Positions 9,166 to 18,180 of a stretch of DNA of 64,000 bases are shown in pieces. Source of the DNA: Spirosoma panaciterrae DSM 21099 (GTDB taxonomy: Bacteria; Bacteroidota; Bacteroidia; Cytophagales; Spirosomataceae); assembly GCF_000374025.1 (NCBI RefSeq), contig NZ_KB893174.1, positions 62,001-126,000 of the forward strand, written 5' to 3'. The translations under genes and the position numbers were made by a program. Each line of letters opens with the position of its first letter. Within the stretch, counting starts at the first letter, position 1. The notes below the pieces were generated by a model, which worked only from the letters and a program-made list of their open reading frames with translations, was not told where the DNA came from and searched no databases.

Positions 9166-9993
9166 TCAGGAATCAGATCTTGTAAAACGAAAGAACGCAT
9201 AACTACAAAAGCTACTCAGCCCCGTTAATAAATGCCAGATGGCATGGCCCTGTACCAGTGAATGGGGGTTACAGCCAAACTTGTGCACATCCAGTGTGCG
9301 AATCTTTATGGCAACGACAATCAGGATAAAACTAGCAATGGCAACCCAGCCGTAGCGTTCCTTTCGGAACTGGAAATAGTTGATTCCGGTCAACAGCAGC
9401 AAACTGAGAATCAGGGCGGGGAGCAGAATGCCGCTTGGAATCAGCAACGAAATTTTTAAGAACAGAATAATCAAAACCACTAGCACAACCAGCGACCACT
9501 GTTTGGCCGACTCGCTGAAACGGACTTTATGCAGCACCTGATAAAGAGCGATACCTACCAGCGTGAGGGTAAGGCCATACGTGCCGTTCATATCGACGCG
9601 CTGACCGATGTACGTAAGTGATGCATGAAAAAAGGCACTCCCAAAGCTTAAATAAATAAAACAAATACCTGCCAGGGCCGATAACAGGGGAAAGCTCTTC
9701 AGTCGGTTACGTGATTGTAAATCCCGCTTTTTGTAATCGCTGACGGCAATTTGCAGCACCAGTATACCCAGGAAGAAATAGGCCAGATTCGAGTACGTAT
9801 TCATCGGCTGATGAAAAAAGCGGTCCGTATGGTTAAACTCGCAATACTCAACCGTCAATGCCGATTTGCTTACCTGCATACCCGCCCAAACGTCACCTTT
9901 CAATAATGTGTTTAAATTAATCCAGCCAGCAAACATCCAAAAAGTTGCAGTAGCAGAGCGGAGAAGCATTCGGGTCATGAGCGGCAGGGGCAT
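9166..9993 (-). CDS. Ceramidase-like integral membrane protein (CREST superfamily)
   Basis: Seven-helix membrane protein of 275 residues related to alkaline ceramidases. The conserved metal-site residues of the CREST superfamily are all present: Ser119 and His123 in FGSAFFHASLTYIGQRVD, Asp134, and His250 and His254 in GHAIWHLLTG. The N-terminal motif EYCEFNHTDRFFHQPMNTYSN also fits. Such enzymes hydrolyse amide bonds in lipids using a buried zinc. A lipid amidase is unexpected inside a polysaccharide locus; Spirosoma-type bacteria do make sphingolipids, so a membrane-remodelling or glycosphingolipid role is possible. It is tightly spaced (8 and 12 bases) with its neighbours. The family is well supported; the substrate is inferred. 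Confidence 0.82.
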   Translation of the reverse strand: MPLPLMTRMLLRSATATFWMFAGWINLNTLLKGDVWAGMQVSKSALTVEYCEFNHTDRFFHQPMNTYSNLAYFFLGILVLQIAVSDYKKRDLQSRNRLKSFPLLSALAGICFIYLSFGSAFFHASLTYIGQRVDMNGTYGLTLTLVGIALYQVLHKVRFSESAKQWSLVVLVVLIILFLKISLLIPSGILLPALILSLLLLTGINYFQFRKERYGWVAIASFILIVVAIKIRTLDVHKFGCNPHSLVQGHAIWHLLTGLSSFCSYAFFRFTRSDS

Positions 9994-10005
9994 AGTCGTG
10001 GAGGA

Positions 10006-11550
10006 TTAATTGGAGGGAGAAATTTCCAATAAAGGCTTCGTTTGATCCCAGTCGGCTGGTATTTCGTATCGTACTCTAATAATAGTCGGGTAAGCCTCGG
10101 CTACCGCCAAATCTTTCTGGATCGATTTGGGGTCTACCTGTTCAACAGCTATTCGTTTCAAGGTAGTTTGGGGGCGTAGCATCATTGGCGAGAGAGTCCA
10201 CGACGCTTCCGAAAATGCTCCAATTGCTGCGTTGGGGGCATACACATACAGGTCAAGGGTAGTCGCTTTGGGGTCGGCACGATACACCGACAGAGTCGTT
10301 ACGTTGACCTTAACATTCGTCTGACCGTTGCCGGGAACCAGCAGCCAGCCGATGTCGCCGTTGGCGGTTTTCCAATGGATGGTGCCCGTTTTAATCTGAT
10401 TCCACACCCGCCGGTTACCCCAGATACCCCCCATCATCCAGTCGCGGTTGATTAGGGCCGTTACTTGTTTAAGGGTATCACCCACGTAGTTGTTGGGTAC
10501 TTTTTGGCTAATGAGGTGCGAATTCGTAAAAACTTTAAGGGCTGCCAGATCGGCCTTGGGAATCGATAACCCCAGATTGAAAATGGGCGCGAGGTTACCC
10601 ATTTCGCCGTATTTCGGAGCTTCGGTAGTTGGTGGGATAGGGGCCTGCTTTTCGTTGTCGACCGCAATCGCAATCCAGATGCCCATGATCGACAGGTACT
10701 TGCGCATGTCCATGCCATAGCCCCGAAAATAAGGGCCTACCATGTTTTTGAGGTTCGGGTTATAGGATGTAGTCGCTTCGTGCCAGAATTCGCGTTCGAG
10801 AATTTGGCCCATTTGCTTCAATTCGGGCGAAAAAGCCAGTTCGCGCCATAGCGCAATCGCAACCAGGGTAACGCCGTAATAGGTCGGCGAATTGTATTCG
10901 CTAAAGGTATGGTGCCGCTGATACAGGTTGAAAATGTCGTGCGCTTTTTTGAGGCCTGCCTGCCTTAATTCATCGATTTGAAATTCTGTGCCGACGTATT
11001 CCATCAAAAACGAACTCATGATCGAGATGTTGGTGTAGTCGGGCGCGACGTTGCGTTTCAGGGCACCTTTGGCCGCATGAGTTAGGCCAACTTCGATTTC
11101 CTTCCGAATGTCGTCGGGCAGTAAATGGCTGTATTTTTTGCGGATAATGATCAGGTCGCAGCCGATAAACTCCCGCCAGTTCTGGTCGAGGTTGTCGCCG
11201 TCGATAGAGGTTTTCCAGATGCCGTAAATCTTGGTGCTTTCGTCGCGGTACTGATTTTTTAGAATCCAGCTCAGAATTTCAGCCGCATTCTCTTTGTCGC
11301 CGGAGTGGTTGCGGAACAAAAGAGCCTCGGCCAGCCGGGTTTTATTGCGTAGGCTGGCGCGGTTGGTCAGCACATCGGCCACTTTTTTGCCCGCCGGGAT
11401 TTCATCGGCCAGAAAGTCATCAAACAACTGTTTCTGGTACGGTGAAAGGGTTTCGTAGGTGTATTTTTGGGTATGAAGTGCTTCCGTCTGGGCCAGCAAC
11501 GGGCTTACGCCGATTGTGAACAGGAATAGGGTTAAGGCGAGGGTTTTCAT
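10006..11550 (-). CDS. Secreted protein of unknown function, probable (alpha/alpha) toroid fold
   Basis: I do not recognise a characterised family. The 514 residues begin with a signal peptide (1-20, ending LLAQ). The first about 330 residues are helix-rich with aromatic and acidic motifs in loops (NWREFIGCD, HHTFSEYNSPTYYGVT, GPYFRGYGMDMRKY), the look of a six-hairpin toroid as in heparinases, alginate lyases and many glycosidases. The remaining about 180 residues are beta-rich. The conserved Tyr, His, Asn and Arg in the middle loops are candidate active-site residues, as in toroid-type polysaccharide lyases. The gene is 13 bases from the GH27 gene and 12 from the ceramidase-like gene, so it belongs to the same transcript. 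A lyase or hydrolase of this pathway is the best guess. Confidence 0.8.
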   Translation of the reverse strand: MKTLALTLFLFTIGVSPLLAQTEALHTQKYTYETLSPYQKQLFDDFLADEIPAGKKVADVLTNRASLRNKTRLAEALLFRNHSGDKENAAEILSWILKNQYRDESTKIYGIWKTSIDGDNLDQNWREFIGCDLIIIRKKYSHLLPDDIRKEIEVGLTHAAKGALKRNVAPDYTNISIMSSFLMEYVGTEFQIDELRQAGLKKAHDIFNLYQRHHTFSEYNSPTYYGVTLVAIALWRELAFSPELKQMGQILEREFWHEATTSYNPNLKNMVGPYFRGYGMDMRKYLSIMGIWIAIAVDNEKQAPIPPTTEAPKYGEMGNLAPIFNLGLSIPKADLAALKVFTNSHLISQKVPNNYVGDTLKQVTALINRDWMMGGIWGNRRVWNQIKTGTIHWKTANGDIGWLLVPGNGQTNVKVNVTTLSVYRADPKATTLDLYVYAPNAAIGAFSEASWTLSPMMLRPQTTLKRIAVEQVDPKSIQKDLAVAEAYPTIIRVRYEIPADWDQTKPLLEISPSN

Positions 11551-11563
11551 GGTTTTCAGCGGT

Positions 11564-13570
11564 TTATTTCGCTATCCGTAACAGCACTACCCCGTGATGC
11601 CAAATCTCGGTTTTAAACGAGCCATCGAAGGTGCCGAGGTCCTTTTGCCGCCAGACATCGCGGAGCTTGTACTTGCCTTTCAGACCGATGCTGGCGAAGT
11701 CGAAGGTATAGGCGTTGGGTTTTTCATTGTCCCAATGAAAATAGGATGCCGGGGTTTTGCCGTAGTCCGCTGTGTTGAACAGGCCGACCGCATAGGAGCC
11801 ATCTTCCAACGGTTTTACCCAGATTTCGACGCCGTTTTGCTGGTGTTTCAGCCGGGCCGCTTTGCCCAGCGGGTCCTGGTTGATGGCAATGACCTCGTCG
11901 TTGGTGAGCAGGTTCAGCGTGAAGTCGTCCAACTGTTCCAGGGGGCAACCAATGAGCATAGGGGCCGGTAGCAAACTGAAAATACTCACGTGGCTGTATT
12001 GTTCGTCGGGCGTCAGACGAGTGTCGTGCATGACCGGGCCGATAGACACTTTGCCCAGAATCATCATGTCGGGGTCACCCCAATGGCCGGGGCCGGTGTA
12101 GGGTGCCCATTTGTCCAGCGTGAAGGAAGTCCAGTAGAGGCTCGTCCAACTGTCTTTGATGTCGGGGCCGGTTCGGTAGAGTTGCGACAACCGTGCCCAA
12201 TCCGTCACTTTCTCGAACGGGGCGTTGTTGGATAGGCTAAAGACAATATCCCGGCCCGACTGCTTCAGGGCGGTCGACATGCGCTCGGTTGAGTTCACGT
12301 CGATACGCCAGTCGTATTTCAGGAAGTCGAAACCCCATTCGGCCATTTGTTTGGCGTCTTCAGTCTCGAACCGATACTTGCCGATGTGATTGAACGCCCG
12401 ACGATTCACCATGATGGTCTCGTGGGTTTCTCCGCCCTGTGCCGAATCCGACGAAGCCCCTACGTAACCGCCATAACTCGAGATGTACGGCGTGGAATAA
12501 AGCCCTGCTTTGAGGCCCAGCGAGTGGATGTAATCGACCATTTCTTTGAAGCGGGGAAATTTGGCATTGGGTTGCAGGGCGTTGAGCGTTCCGCCCCGCT
12601 TGCCCTGCCAGGCATCGTCGATGTTGATGTACACCCAGCCATGATCGCGCAGTCCTTTTTTGACCATCGCATCGGCGGAGGCAATCACCTTTTCGCGGTC
12701 AATATGGGCCTCCCAGGAATTCCAGCCGTTCCAGCCAATGGGGGGCGTCAGGGCGATGGTATCACCAATTTTGATGGTTAGTTTTTGGGTGGCGGTCCCC
12801 AGTGCATTTTTCGCGGTAAGTGTTACGGGATAGGTGCCGCGTTGGACGACTTTGCCCGTGATGATGCCTGTTTTAGGATCGAGCGAGAGGCCCGCCGGTA
12901 GCGGATCGGCGGAATAGGTCATGGGTCGCTTGCCGGTGGCCGCGATGTAATACAGGAATGGGTTGCCGGGCGTAACGCCGATCACTTTGGCCGAGTTGAT
13001 TTTGGGGGTTGGCTTCGGGGCTGGCGTCAGCAGGTAGGGCTTATCGGGATTCTGGATGTGTTCGGGCATGGCGCTGCCGAGCATCTCCAGCCGCGCATCA
13101 ATCCAGTTGCAGTACGTCCGCTTGTTGCCGACCCCGCCCACTTTATCGGTGACCAGCAACCCAAGCCGTTGAATGCCTGTCAGATCGACGTCGACGGGTA
13201 CGGGAGCGTCGCCTATACTCATTTCCCGGCTTTCAAAAAGCACCTTACCATCGCCCAGGACGTAGAAAGTCAGCGCAATATCTTTATTGCCCATATCGTC
13301 GGGGCCAACCAGGGCTGTGAACCGTTTGGCCTGTTTATTCAGCGCAAACGCCAGTACGCAGGGCGATTGGGCACCTAATCCCCGCGAATACCTGACGCCT
13401 TTGGTCCGTAGGGTATCATCCTGGTAGTTGTGTTTGGCTTTCACCGGGCGAAGGCCCTCGGAGTAGGTCTGAATTTCCAGATCGTCCAGCCAAACGGTGT
13501 TGGTGGTTTGGGCAAAAGTGCTGTTTGTAAGTAGTAAAAGGAAAAGGAAGACAGTAAAGGGCTTAGGCAT
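11564..13570 (-). CDS. Secreted GH27 alpha-galactosidase with NPCBM and He_PIG domains (copy 1)
   Basis: Retaining alpha-galactosidase-type enzyme. Starting at the ATG at 13570 it has a clean signal peptide and 668 residues, the same length as the paralogue at 16023-18029; the frame is open to 13618 but the extra 16 residues would spoil the signal. Domains: signal 1-20, NPCBM carbohydrate-binding module about 22-165, a putative Ig-like domain about 195-268, and the GH27 barrel from about 275 (PPIGWNGWNSW). Predicted nucleophile D420 (FLKYDWR) and acid/base D470 (RTGPDIKDSW); spacing from R466 to D470 matches human alpha-galactosidase R227-D231. GPGHWGDPDMM near 493-503 is also typical. Alpha-galactosidase or alpha-N-acetylgalactosaminidase are both possible. 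Confidence 0.92.
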   Translation of the reverse strand: MPKPFTVFLFLLLLTNSTFAQTTNTVWLDDLEIQTYSEGLRPVKAKHNYQDDTLRTKGVRYSRGLGAQSPCVLAFALNKQAKRFTALVGPDDMGNKDIALTFYVLGDGKVLFESREMSIGDAPVPVDVDLTGIQRLGLLVTDKVGGVGNKRTYCNWIDARLEMLGSAMPEHIQNPDKPYLLTPAPKPTPKINSAKVIGVTPGNPFLYYIAATGKRPMTYSADPLPAGLSLDPKTGIITGKVVQRGTYPVTLTAKNALGTATQKLTIKIGDTIALTPPIGWNGWNSWEAHIDREKVIASADAMVKKGLRDHGWVYINIDDAWQGKRGGTLNALQPNAKFPRFKEMVDYIHSLGLKAGLYSTPYISSYGGYVGASSDSAQGGETHETIMVNRRAFNHIGKYRFETEDAKQMAEWGFDFLKYDWRIDVNSTERMSTALKQSGRDIVFSLSNNAPFEKVTDWARLSQLYRTGPDIKDSWTSLYWTSFTLDKWAPYTGPGHWGDPDMMILGKVSIGPVMHDTRLTPDEQYSHVSIFSLLPAPMLIGCPLEQLDDFTLNLLTNDEVIAINQDPLGKAARLKHQQNGVEIWVKPLEDGSYAVGLFNTADYGKTPASYFHWDNEKPNAYTFDFASIGLKGKYKLRDVWRQKDLGTFDGSFKTEIWHHGVVLLRIAK

Positions 13571-13611
13571 TTGGTAAAAGTTATCGTTTGGGTTTAGGAA
13601 TCGTGTCAGTA

Positions 13612-13754
13612 ACCTCACCCCCGGCTCCTCTCCTGAAACCAGGAGAGGGGAGTTGACAACGCCAGCCTTGCTTAATTAAAGGGCGCTTTGAGGTGATTAG
13701 TTAGTCTAGTAAGCACCCCTCTCCTGAAACCAGGAGAGGGGCTGGGGGTGAGGT
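13612..13754. repeat. Palindromic repeat family C
   Basis: Long inverted repeat filling the gap between two catabolic genes. The outer arms read ACCTCACCCCC... and ...GGGGGTGAGGT, and each arm also holds its own smaller palindrome CTCTCCTGAAACCAGGAGAG. It could form one large or two small hairpins. There is no T-run of a classical terminator. Confidence 0.8.
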
Positions 13755-13761
13755 CGTACAC

Positions 13762-16008
13762 TTAGTTTTCAAAGTCAGTTTCCAGCAGTTGTTTTTCGGT
13801 GAAAACACCACTGCCGGCCGGTTTTTTGTCTCTCATCTTTTTGACATCATTGTTCGAAATACCTTTCCCCTGTTTGGCAAAAGCGTTCTGCGTAAATCGG
13901 ATGATGTCGGCAATGTCCTGGTCGCTAATGTCCTTATTGTTGAGCAGCGCGGGCATTTCGTTATTCAGTTGATATAATTTCCCGTCCACATGAATCGGTC
14001 CGCTAACCCCGTGTAAAATGATTGCAGCCAGCCGCTTCATGGAGCCGTCGATGTATTCAGAGCCTTTGAGGGGGGGCGCTAAATCCTGAATGCCTTTGCC
14101 GTCGGCACCGTGGCAGGTTGCACAAATGGTCCTGAACAGTTTTAGGCCCCTTGTCCGGTTATCGACCTCATTCTTTTCGACAACATAAATGGAGTTCATC
14201 TCTTTCCGTTGTCGCTTGCCGATGGTATTTGTCAGGCTGTTTTTCAGCAGGTCGGATGGGTTCATTGAGGCCAGATATTGTTCTTCTTTTCCATCGAGTG
14301 CGCTGGTAATGGCCTCCTGAACAACGCGTTGCGTCGCGTATTTTTTCTCAATGGCCGATAAGATGGGCATGAACGTAGCGTCGGACAGGTTGAGCCAGCC
14401 TGTTAACGAAGCCGCCAGATAGAGATCAATCGTTTCGTTGTTTTGCGCAGTCAAGTTGTCCGCAATCGCTTTCATGCTGGCTACCCGCTCTTTTGTAGCA
14501 AAACGCTCCAAAAGCCCTACGGCATGGGCGATGGTTTCGGGCTGCTTCGATTCGGCGATGATGTTATTCAGGCGTTCAAACGTCAGGGCGTTGAGTCCGT
14601 CGAGTACATAAAGCGCGTGAATAGCCGTTAAAAACTCATTCTTGCCTTTGGCCAGCGTAATCAGTTGATTGACAATCGTAAGGTCTTTTCGCTGAATCAG
14701 CAGTTGCTGCGAACGGTCTCGTAACCAGCCGTTTGGACTACTGAGTAAAGTCACAAGGTCTTTGGTGGTCGCCTTCGATAAGTCGGGTACGGGAGTTGCT
14801 TTTGCAGTAGTGCTGGTCACTTTCAGAATGCGCCCGGCATGTTGTAAGGTATCCAGTTTTTTGTTGGCAAGCTGCTCGGTCAGGTACTGCGAAATATAGG
14901 CTTTGTGCTGAATGATACCCCGGTGCATATCGACCACATACATGGCCCCGTCCGGCCCAACAAACAGATTTACAGGGCGGAACCCTTCGTCGGTAGAGGC
15001 TATAAACTCTTTGTTCGGTACAGCCTGACGGGCACTGGTCTGAAACGGTTTAAATTCCAGCACGTTTCGTTTAATCAGGTTGGCTTCGGGGACGCAGACA
15101 AACGCATTTAGATTGTACGCTTCGGGGAAAGCACCACCCCGATACACCAAGGGGCCACAGGCTGCTGTCACATCTTTCAGTAGCCCTTTCTCATCCAGAA
15201 CGCCCGGTTGATAACCCCGATTGACCGACGTCTGGTGGATTGGGTACACTCGGTTGTTGCCTAAACGCTGATGCTCGGCAGCGAGAGGCTTGAAATACTT
15301 ATTCTGAATGACCTTGTTCGGCAGCACAAAATCGCCCTGTAGGTTGGTCGAATTGTTGTTGTAGTAGAGCCGCCCAAAGTTGTCGTGGGTGACGCCCCAC
15401 TGCCCCCGGTCGGTAGTTGGTTCTTTAATCCATTTACCGTTTCGGCGCTGATACCGGAAATTATAATTGGCATTGTAAATCCAGTTGTCGACGTTCATCA
15501 TCAGGCCGTTGGACGAATGTTCGACATTGCCCCCTTCGGCATAGACCGGATCAACCAGGGTTTTCTTGCCGGGTTTATCGTTGACGATTTCGACAAACCA
15601 GAGTTTGGGCCCATCTACGTATAACAACCCGCCGTAGACATGCGCCAACCCTCTTGGTAGTACGAGTTTATCTAAAAAGATTTTAGCCTGGTCGGCCACG
15701 CCATCCTTGTTGCGGTCTTCCAGAATAACGATCCGGCCGTTGGGCTCCTCCTCGCCGATGCCTTCCAGATTGGGCATATAGCCAATCATTTCGACCACCC
15801 ACATCCGGCCTTTGTTGTCGAAATCCATGCTTACGGGCGCGTTCAGTAACGGCTCCGAAGCAATTAAACTCAATTTGAAGCCCTCTTCAACCTGATAGTC
15901 GTTGAGTGAAAATCTAGGTTCGTTGAGCGATAGGTTTTGAAACCCTGCCATGAAGGCAGCAAGCACTACGAGTACAGTAATAGCTAATTTGAATGGTCTT
16001 TTAGCCAT
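13762..16008 (-). CDS. PVC-type dehydrogenase: beta-propeller, HEAT repeats, cytochrome c (second copy)
   Basis: Paralogue of the protein at 6860-9157 with the same three parts in 748 residues: N-terminal export segment (about 5-25), beta-propeller with Asp-rich turns (RNKDGVAD) and the GLAHVYGGLLYVDGP strand, helical repeats about 420-600, and a cytochrome c domain with C629-A-T-C632-H633 and probable axial Met685. Unlike the first copy it has no obvious lipobox, so it is either soluble in the periplasm or anchored by its N-terminal helix. It lies between two GH27 genes with a 14-base gap to the upstream one, which suggests it oxidises the galactoside or galactose that GH27 acts on. That substrate link is inference. 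Confidence 0.85.
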   Translation of the reverse strand: MAKRPFKLAITVLVVLAAFMAGFQNLSLNEPRFSLNDYQVEEGFKLSLIASEPLLNAPVSMDFDNKGRMWVVEMIGYMPNLEGIGEEEPNGRIVILEDRNKDGVADQAKIFLDKLVLPRGLAHVYGGLLYVDGPKLWFVEIVNDKPGKKTLVDPVYAEGGNVEHSSNGLMMNVDNWIYNANYNFRYQRRNGKWIKEPTTDRGQWGVTHDNFGRLYYNNNSTNLQGDFVLPNKVIQNKYFKPLAAEHQRLGNNRVYPIHQTSVNRGYQPGVLDEKGLLKDVTAACGPLVYRGGAFPEAYNLNAFVCVPEANLIKRNVLEFKPFQTSARQAVPNKEFIASTDEGFRPVNLFVGPDGAMYVVDMHRGIIQHKAYISQYLTEQLANKKLDTLQHAGRILKVTSTTAKATPVPDLSKATTKDLVTLLSSPNGWLRDRSQQLLIQRKDLTIVNQLITLAKGKNEFLTAIHALYVLDGLNALTFERLNNIIAESKQPETIAHAVGLLERFATKERVASMKAIADNLTAQNNETIDLYLAASLTGWLNLSDATFMPILSAIEKKYATQRVVQEAITSALDGKEEQYLASMNPSDLLKNSLTNTIGKRQRKEMNSIYVVEKNEVDNRTRGLKLFRTICATCHGADGKGIQDLAPPLKGSEYIDGSMKRLAAIILHGVSGPIHVDGKLYQLNNEMPALLNNKDISDQDIADIIRFTQNAFAKQGKGISNNDVKKMRDKKPAGSGVFTEKQLLETDFEN

Positions 16009-16022
16009 GTTTGTTTTTGATT

Positions 16023-18029
16023 TTATTTGCCCGGAAACATTCGGAGCATCACCAACCCATGATGGCGGATAGCCGTTTTGAATGCTCCCGTAAAGTTACC
16101 AAGGTCTTTTTGTCGCCACACATCCCGTAGATTAAAACGGCCATGAAGACCAACTTTAGTAAAGTCAAACGTGAATGTTTTTTCCGTTTCATCACCCCAC
16201 CGAAAATACGATTTGGGCGTTTTGCCAAAGTCACCGACATTGAACAGCCCCACGGCATAGGAACCGTCTTCGAGTGGTTTCAGCCAAATCTGCACCCCGT
16301 CGGTTTCCTGCACCAGCCGGGCTGACTTACCGAGTGGGTCCTGGTCGATGGCAATGACCTCGTCGTTGGTGAGCAGGTTCAGCGTAAACGGATCGAGTTG
16401 TTCAATCGGGCAGCCGATCAATAAGGGAGCAGCCAGTAAGCTAAACAAACTCACGTGGCTGTATTGTTCGTCGGGTGTCAGGCGGGTGGGGTGTAGTTGC
16501 GTTCCGGTGGTTACGTTGCCGACGATCATCATATCGGGGTCGTTCCAGTGGCCGGGGCCGCCAAAGGGTGCCCATTTGTCGAGCGTGAAAGCCGACACAA
16601 ACAGCGAGTTCCAGCTATCGCGAATGTCGGGGCCGGTGCGGTAGCTGTTGGTGAGCCGCGCCCAGTCCCGGACGTTGGTAAAAGGGGCTGAATTGGAAAT
16701 ACTGTAGTGAATATCCCGTCCCGACTGCCTGAGCGCCACCGCCATACGTTCGGTAGAGGGCACTTCGATGCGCCAGTCGTATTTGAGGTAGTCGATGCCC
16801 CACTCGGCAAACTGCTTAGCGTCGTTTGCCTCAAATCGGTATTTGCCCACGTACCGATACGACCGTTTGTTGGCAATAATCTCGTCGGTAATATGCCCAT
16901 CTTCAAAATCCGACGAGCCCCCCACGTAACCGGCGTAACTGGTAATCATGGGCGTAGAGTAGATGCCGGTTTTCAGCCCCAGGGCGTGAATGTAGTCTAC
17001 CATTTCCTTGAAACGCGGAAATTTCTCATTCGGCTGAATGGCGTTGAGCGGCCCTCCGCGTTTGCCCTGCCAGGCATCGTCGATGTTGATGTAGGTCCAG
17101 CCGTGGTCACGCAGGCCCATCTTCACGAGCGCATCAGCGGAGGCTATCACTTTTTCCTGATCGATGTTGCGCGCCCACGAATTCCAGCCATTCCAGCCGA
17201 TGGGGGGCGTCAGTGAAATGGTATCACCAATCTTGATTTTCAGGATTTTGGTCGCGGTGCCGAGCGCGTTTTTAGCCGTAACGGTTGCCTGATACGTGCC
17301 GCGTTGGGGTAGGCTGCCCGTAATTCGGCCCGTTTTACTATCCAGCGATAGTCCCTTGGGCAAACCCTTAGCCGAAAACGTCATGGGGCGGTCGCCGGTG
17401 GCGGCAATGGTGTACAGGAACGGATTGCCGGGTCTGGCTCCGAAAATGCCGGGCGAGTTGATGCGGGGCGTTTTCGGGGGCGTTGGCGTCAGAATATACC
17501 GTTCGTCAGTGTTGGGAATGTTTTGGGGCAGGTGGTTGTCGAGCATCAGCAGTTGCGCGTTGGCCCAGTTAGAATACACTTTGGTCCGACCCGCATCGTC
17601 TACTTTCACGAGCAGGCCGAGTCGTTTGATGCCCGTCAGGTTCACCTTCACAGGTTTGGGGGCATCGCCCAGGCGCATTTCGCCACTGTCGAACAGTATT
17701 TTACGGTCGCCGATGACGTAGAACGTATGCGGCAGGTCGCGGTTGCCTTTATCGTCGACCCCAACCAGAGCTGAGAACTCCGTAGCCTTGCCGTCCAGAA
17801 AAAACGCCAGAATGCTGGTGGCGTTGACCCCCACACCATGCGTAAAATAGTGTCCCTTAATCAGCATGGAATCGCCAGCCGCGTTGGTTTTGCCCAATAC
17901 TGCCGGAATGCCCTCCGAAAAGGATTTGATGTTGATCTCATCCAGCCAGATGGCGCGGGTTTGCTGCGCGTAGGTGGCTGAGGTCAGTCCGCAGATTCCT
18001 GCCAGTAAAAGTTGGGTTAAACGCTTCAT
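16023..18029 (-). CDS. Secreted GH27 alpha-galactosidase with NPCBM and He_PIG domains (copy 2)
   Basis: Paralogue of the gene at 11564-13570, with identical length (668 residues) and domain order: signal 1-21, NPCBM about 23-163, Ig-like about 195-268, GH27 barrel from about 275. Predicted nucleophile D418 (YLKYDWR) and acid/base D468 (RTGPDIRDSW) are both kept, so both copies should be active. The sequences are clearly related along the whole length but differ at many surface positions, which suggests an old duplication with different specificities. The gene is directly followed by the PVC-type dehydrogenase. The alpha-galactoside linkage it cleaves cannot be told. Confidence 0.92.
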   Translation of the reverse strand: MKRLTQLLLAGICGLTSATYAQQTRAIWLDEINIKSFSEGIPAVLGKTNAAGDSMLIKGHYFTHGVGVNATSILAFFLDGKATEFSALVGVDDKGNRDLPHTFYVIGDRKILFDSGEMRLGDAPKPVKVNLTGIKRLGLLVKVDDAGRTKVYSNWANAQLLMLDNHLPQNIPNTDERYILTPTPPKTPRINSPGIFGARPGNPFLYTIAATGDRPMTFSAKGLPKGLSLDSKTGRITGSLPQRGTYQATVTAKNALGTATKILKIKIGDTISLTPPIGWNGWNSWARNIDQEKVIASADALVKMGLRDHGWTYINIDDAWQGKRGGPLNAIQPNEKFPRFKEMVDYIHALGLKTGIYSTPMITSYAGYVGGSSDFEDGHITDEIIANKRSYRYVGKYRFEANDAKQFAEWGIDYLKYDWRIEVPSTERMAVALRQSGRDIHYSISNSAPFTNVRDWARLTNSYRTGPDIRDSWNSLFVSAFTLDKWAPFGGPGHWNDPDMMIVGNVTTGTQLHPTRLTPDEQYSHVSLFSLLAAPLLIGCPIEQLDPFTLNLLTNDEVIAIDQDPLGKSARLVQETDGVQIWLKPLEDGSYAVGLFNVGDFGKTPKSYFRWGDETEKTFTFDFTKVGLHGRFNLRDVWRQKDLGNFTGAFKTAIRHHGLVMLRMFPGK

Positions 18030-18065
18030 TTATTTACCAGAAACTCGTTCAGTAATCATCTATTT

Positions 18066-18166
18066 CCGTGGTCTGTGTCCTCACAGACCACATATTTCAT
18101 CTCGGTCGGTGGTCTGTGTCCTCACAGACCACGGAAAAGAAAAGTCTATGAGGACACGGACCACGG
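18066..18166. repeat. Palindromic repeat family A, three copies
   Basis: Two near-identical palindromes, 10-bp stems 18068-18077/18082-18091 and 18109-18118/18123-18132 with loop TCCT, plus a decayed reversed copy at 18143-18166. The core CTGTGTCCTCACAG is shared with 4293-4372. It lies between the esterase and GH27 genes. Confidence 0.85.
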
Positions 18167-18180
18167 AAAAGGTCAAGGCT

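Noticed and set aside
18066-18134. Possible CRISPR-like direct repeats
   Set aside because: Only two intact copies, palindromic in themselves, with a 17-base space and no Cas genes; better explained as REP-like palindromes.
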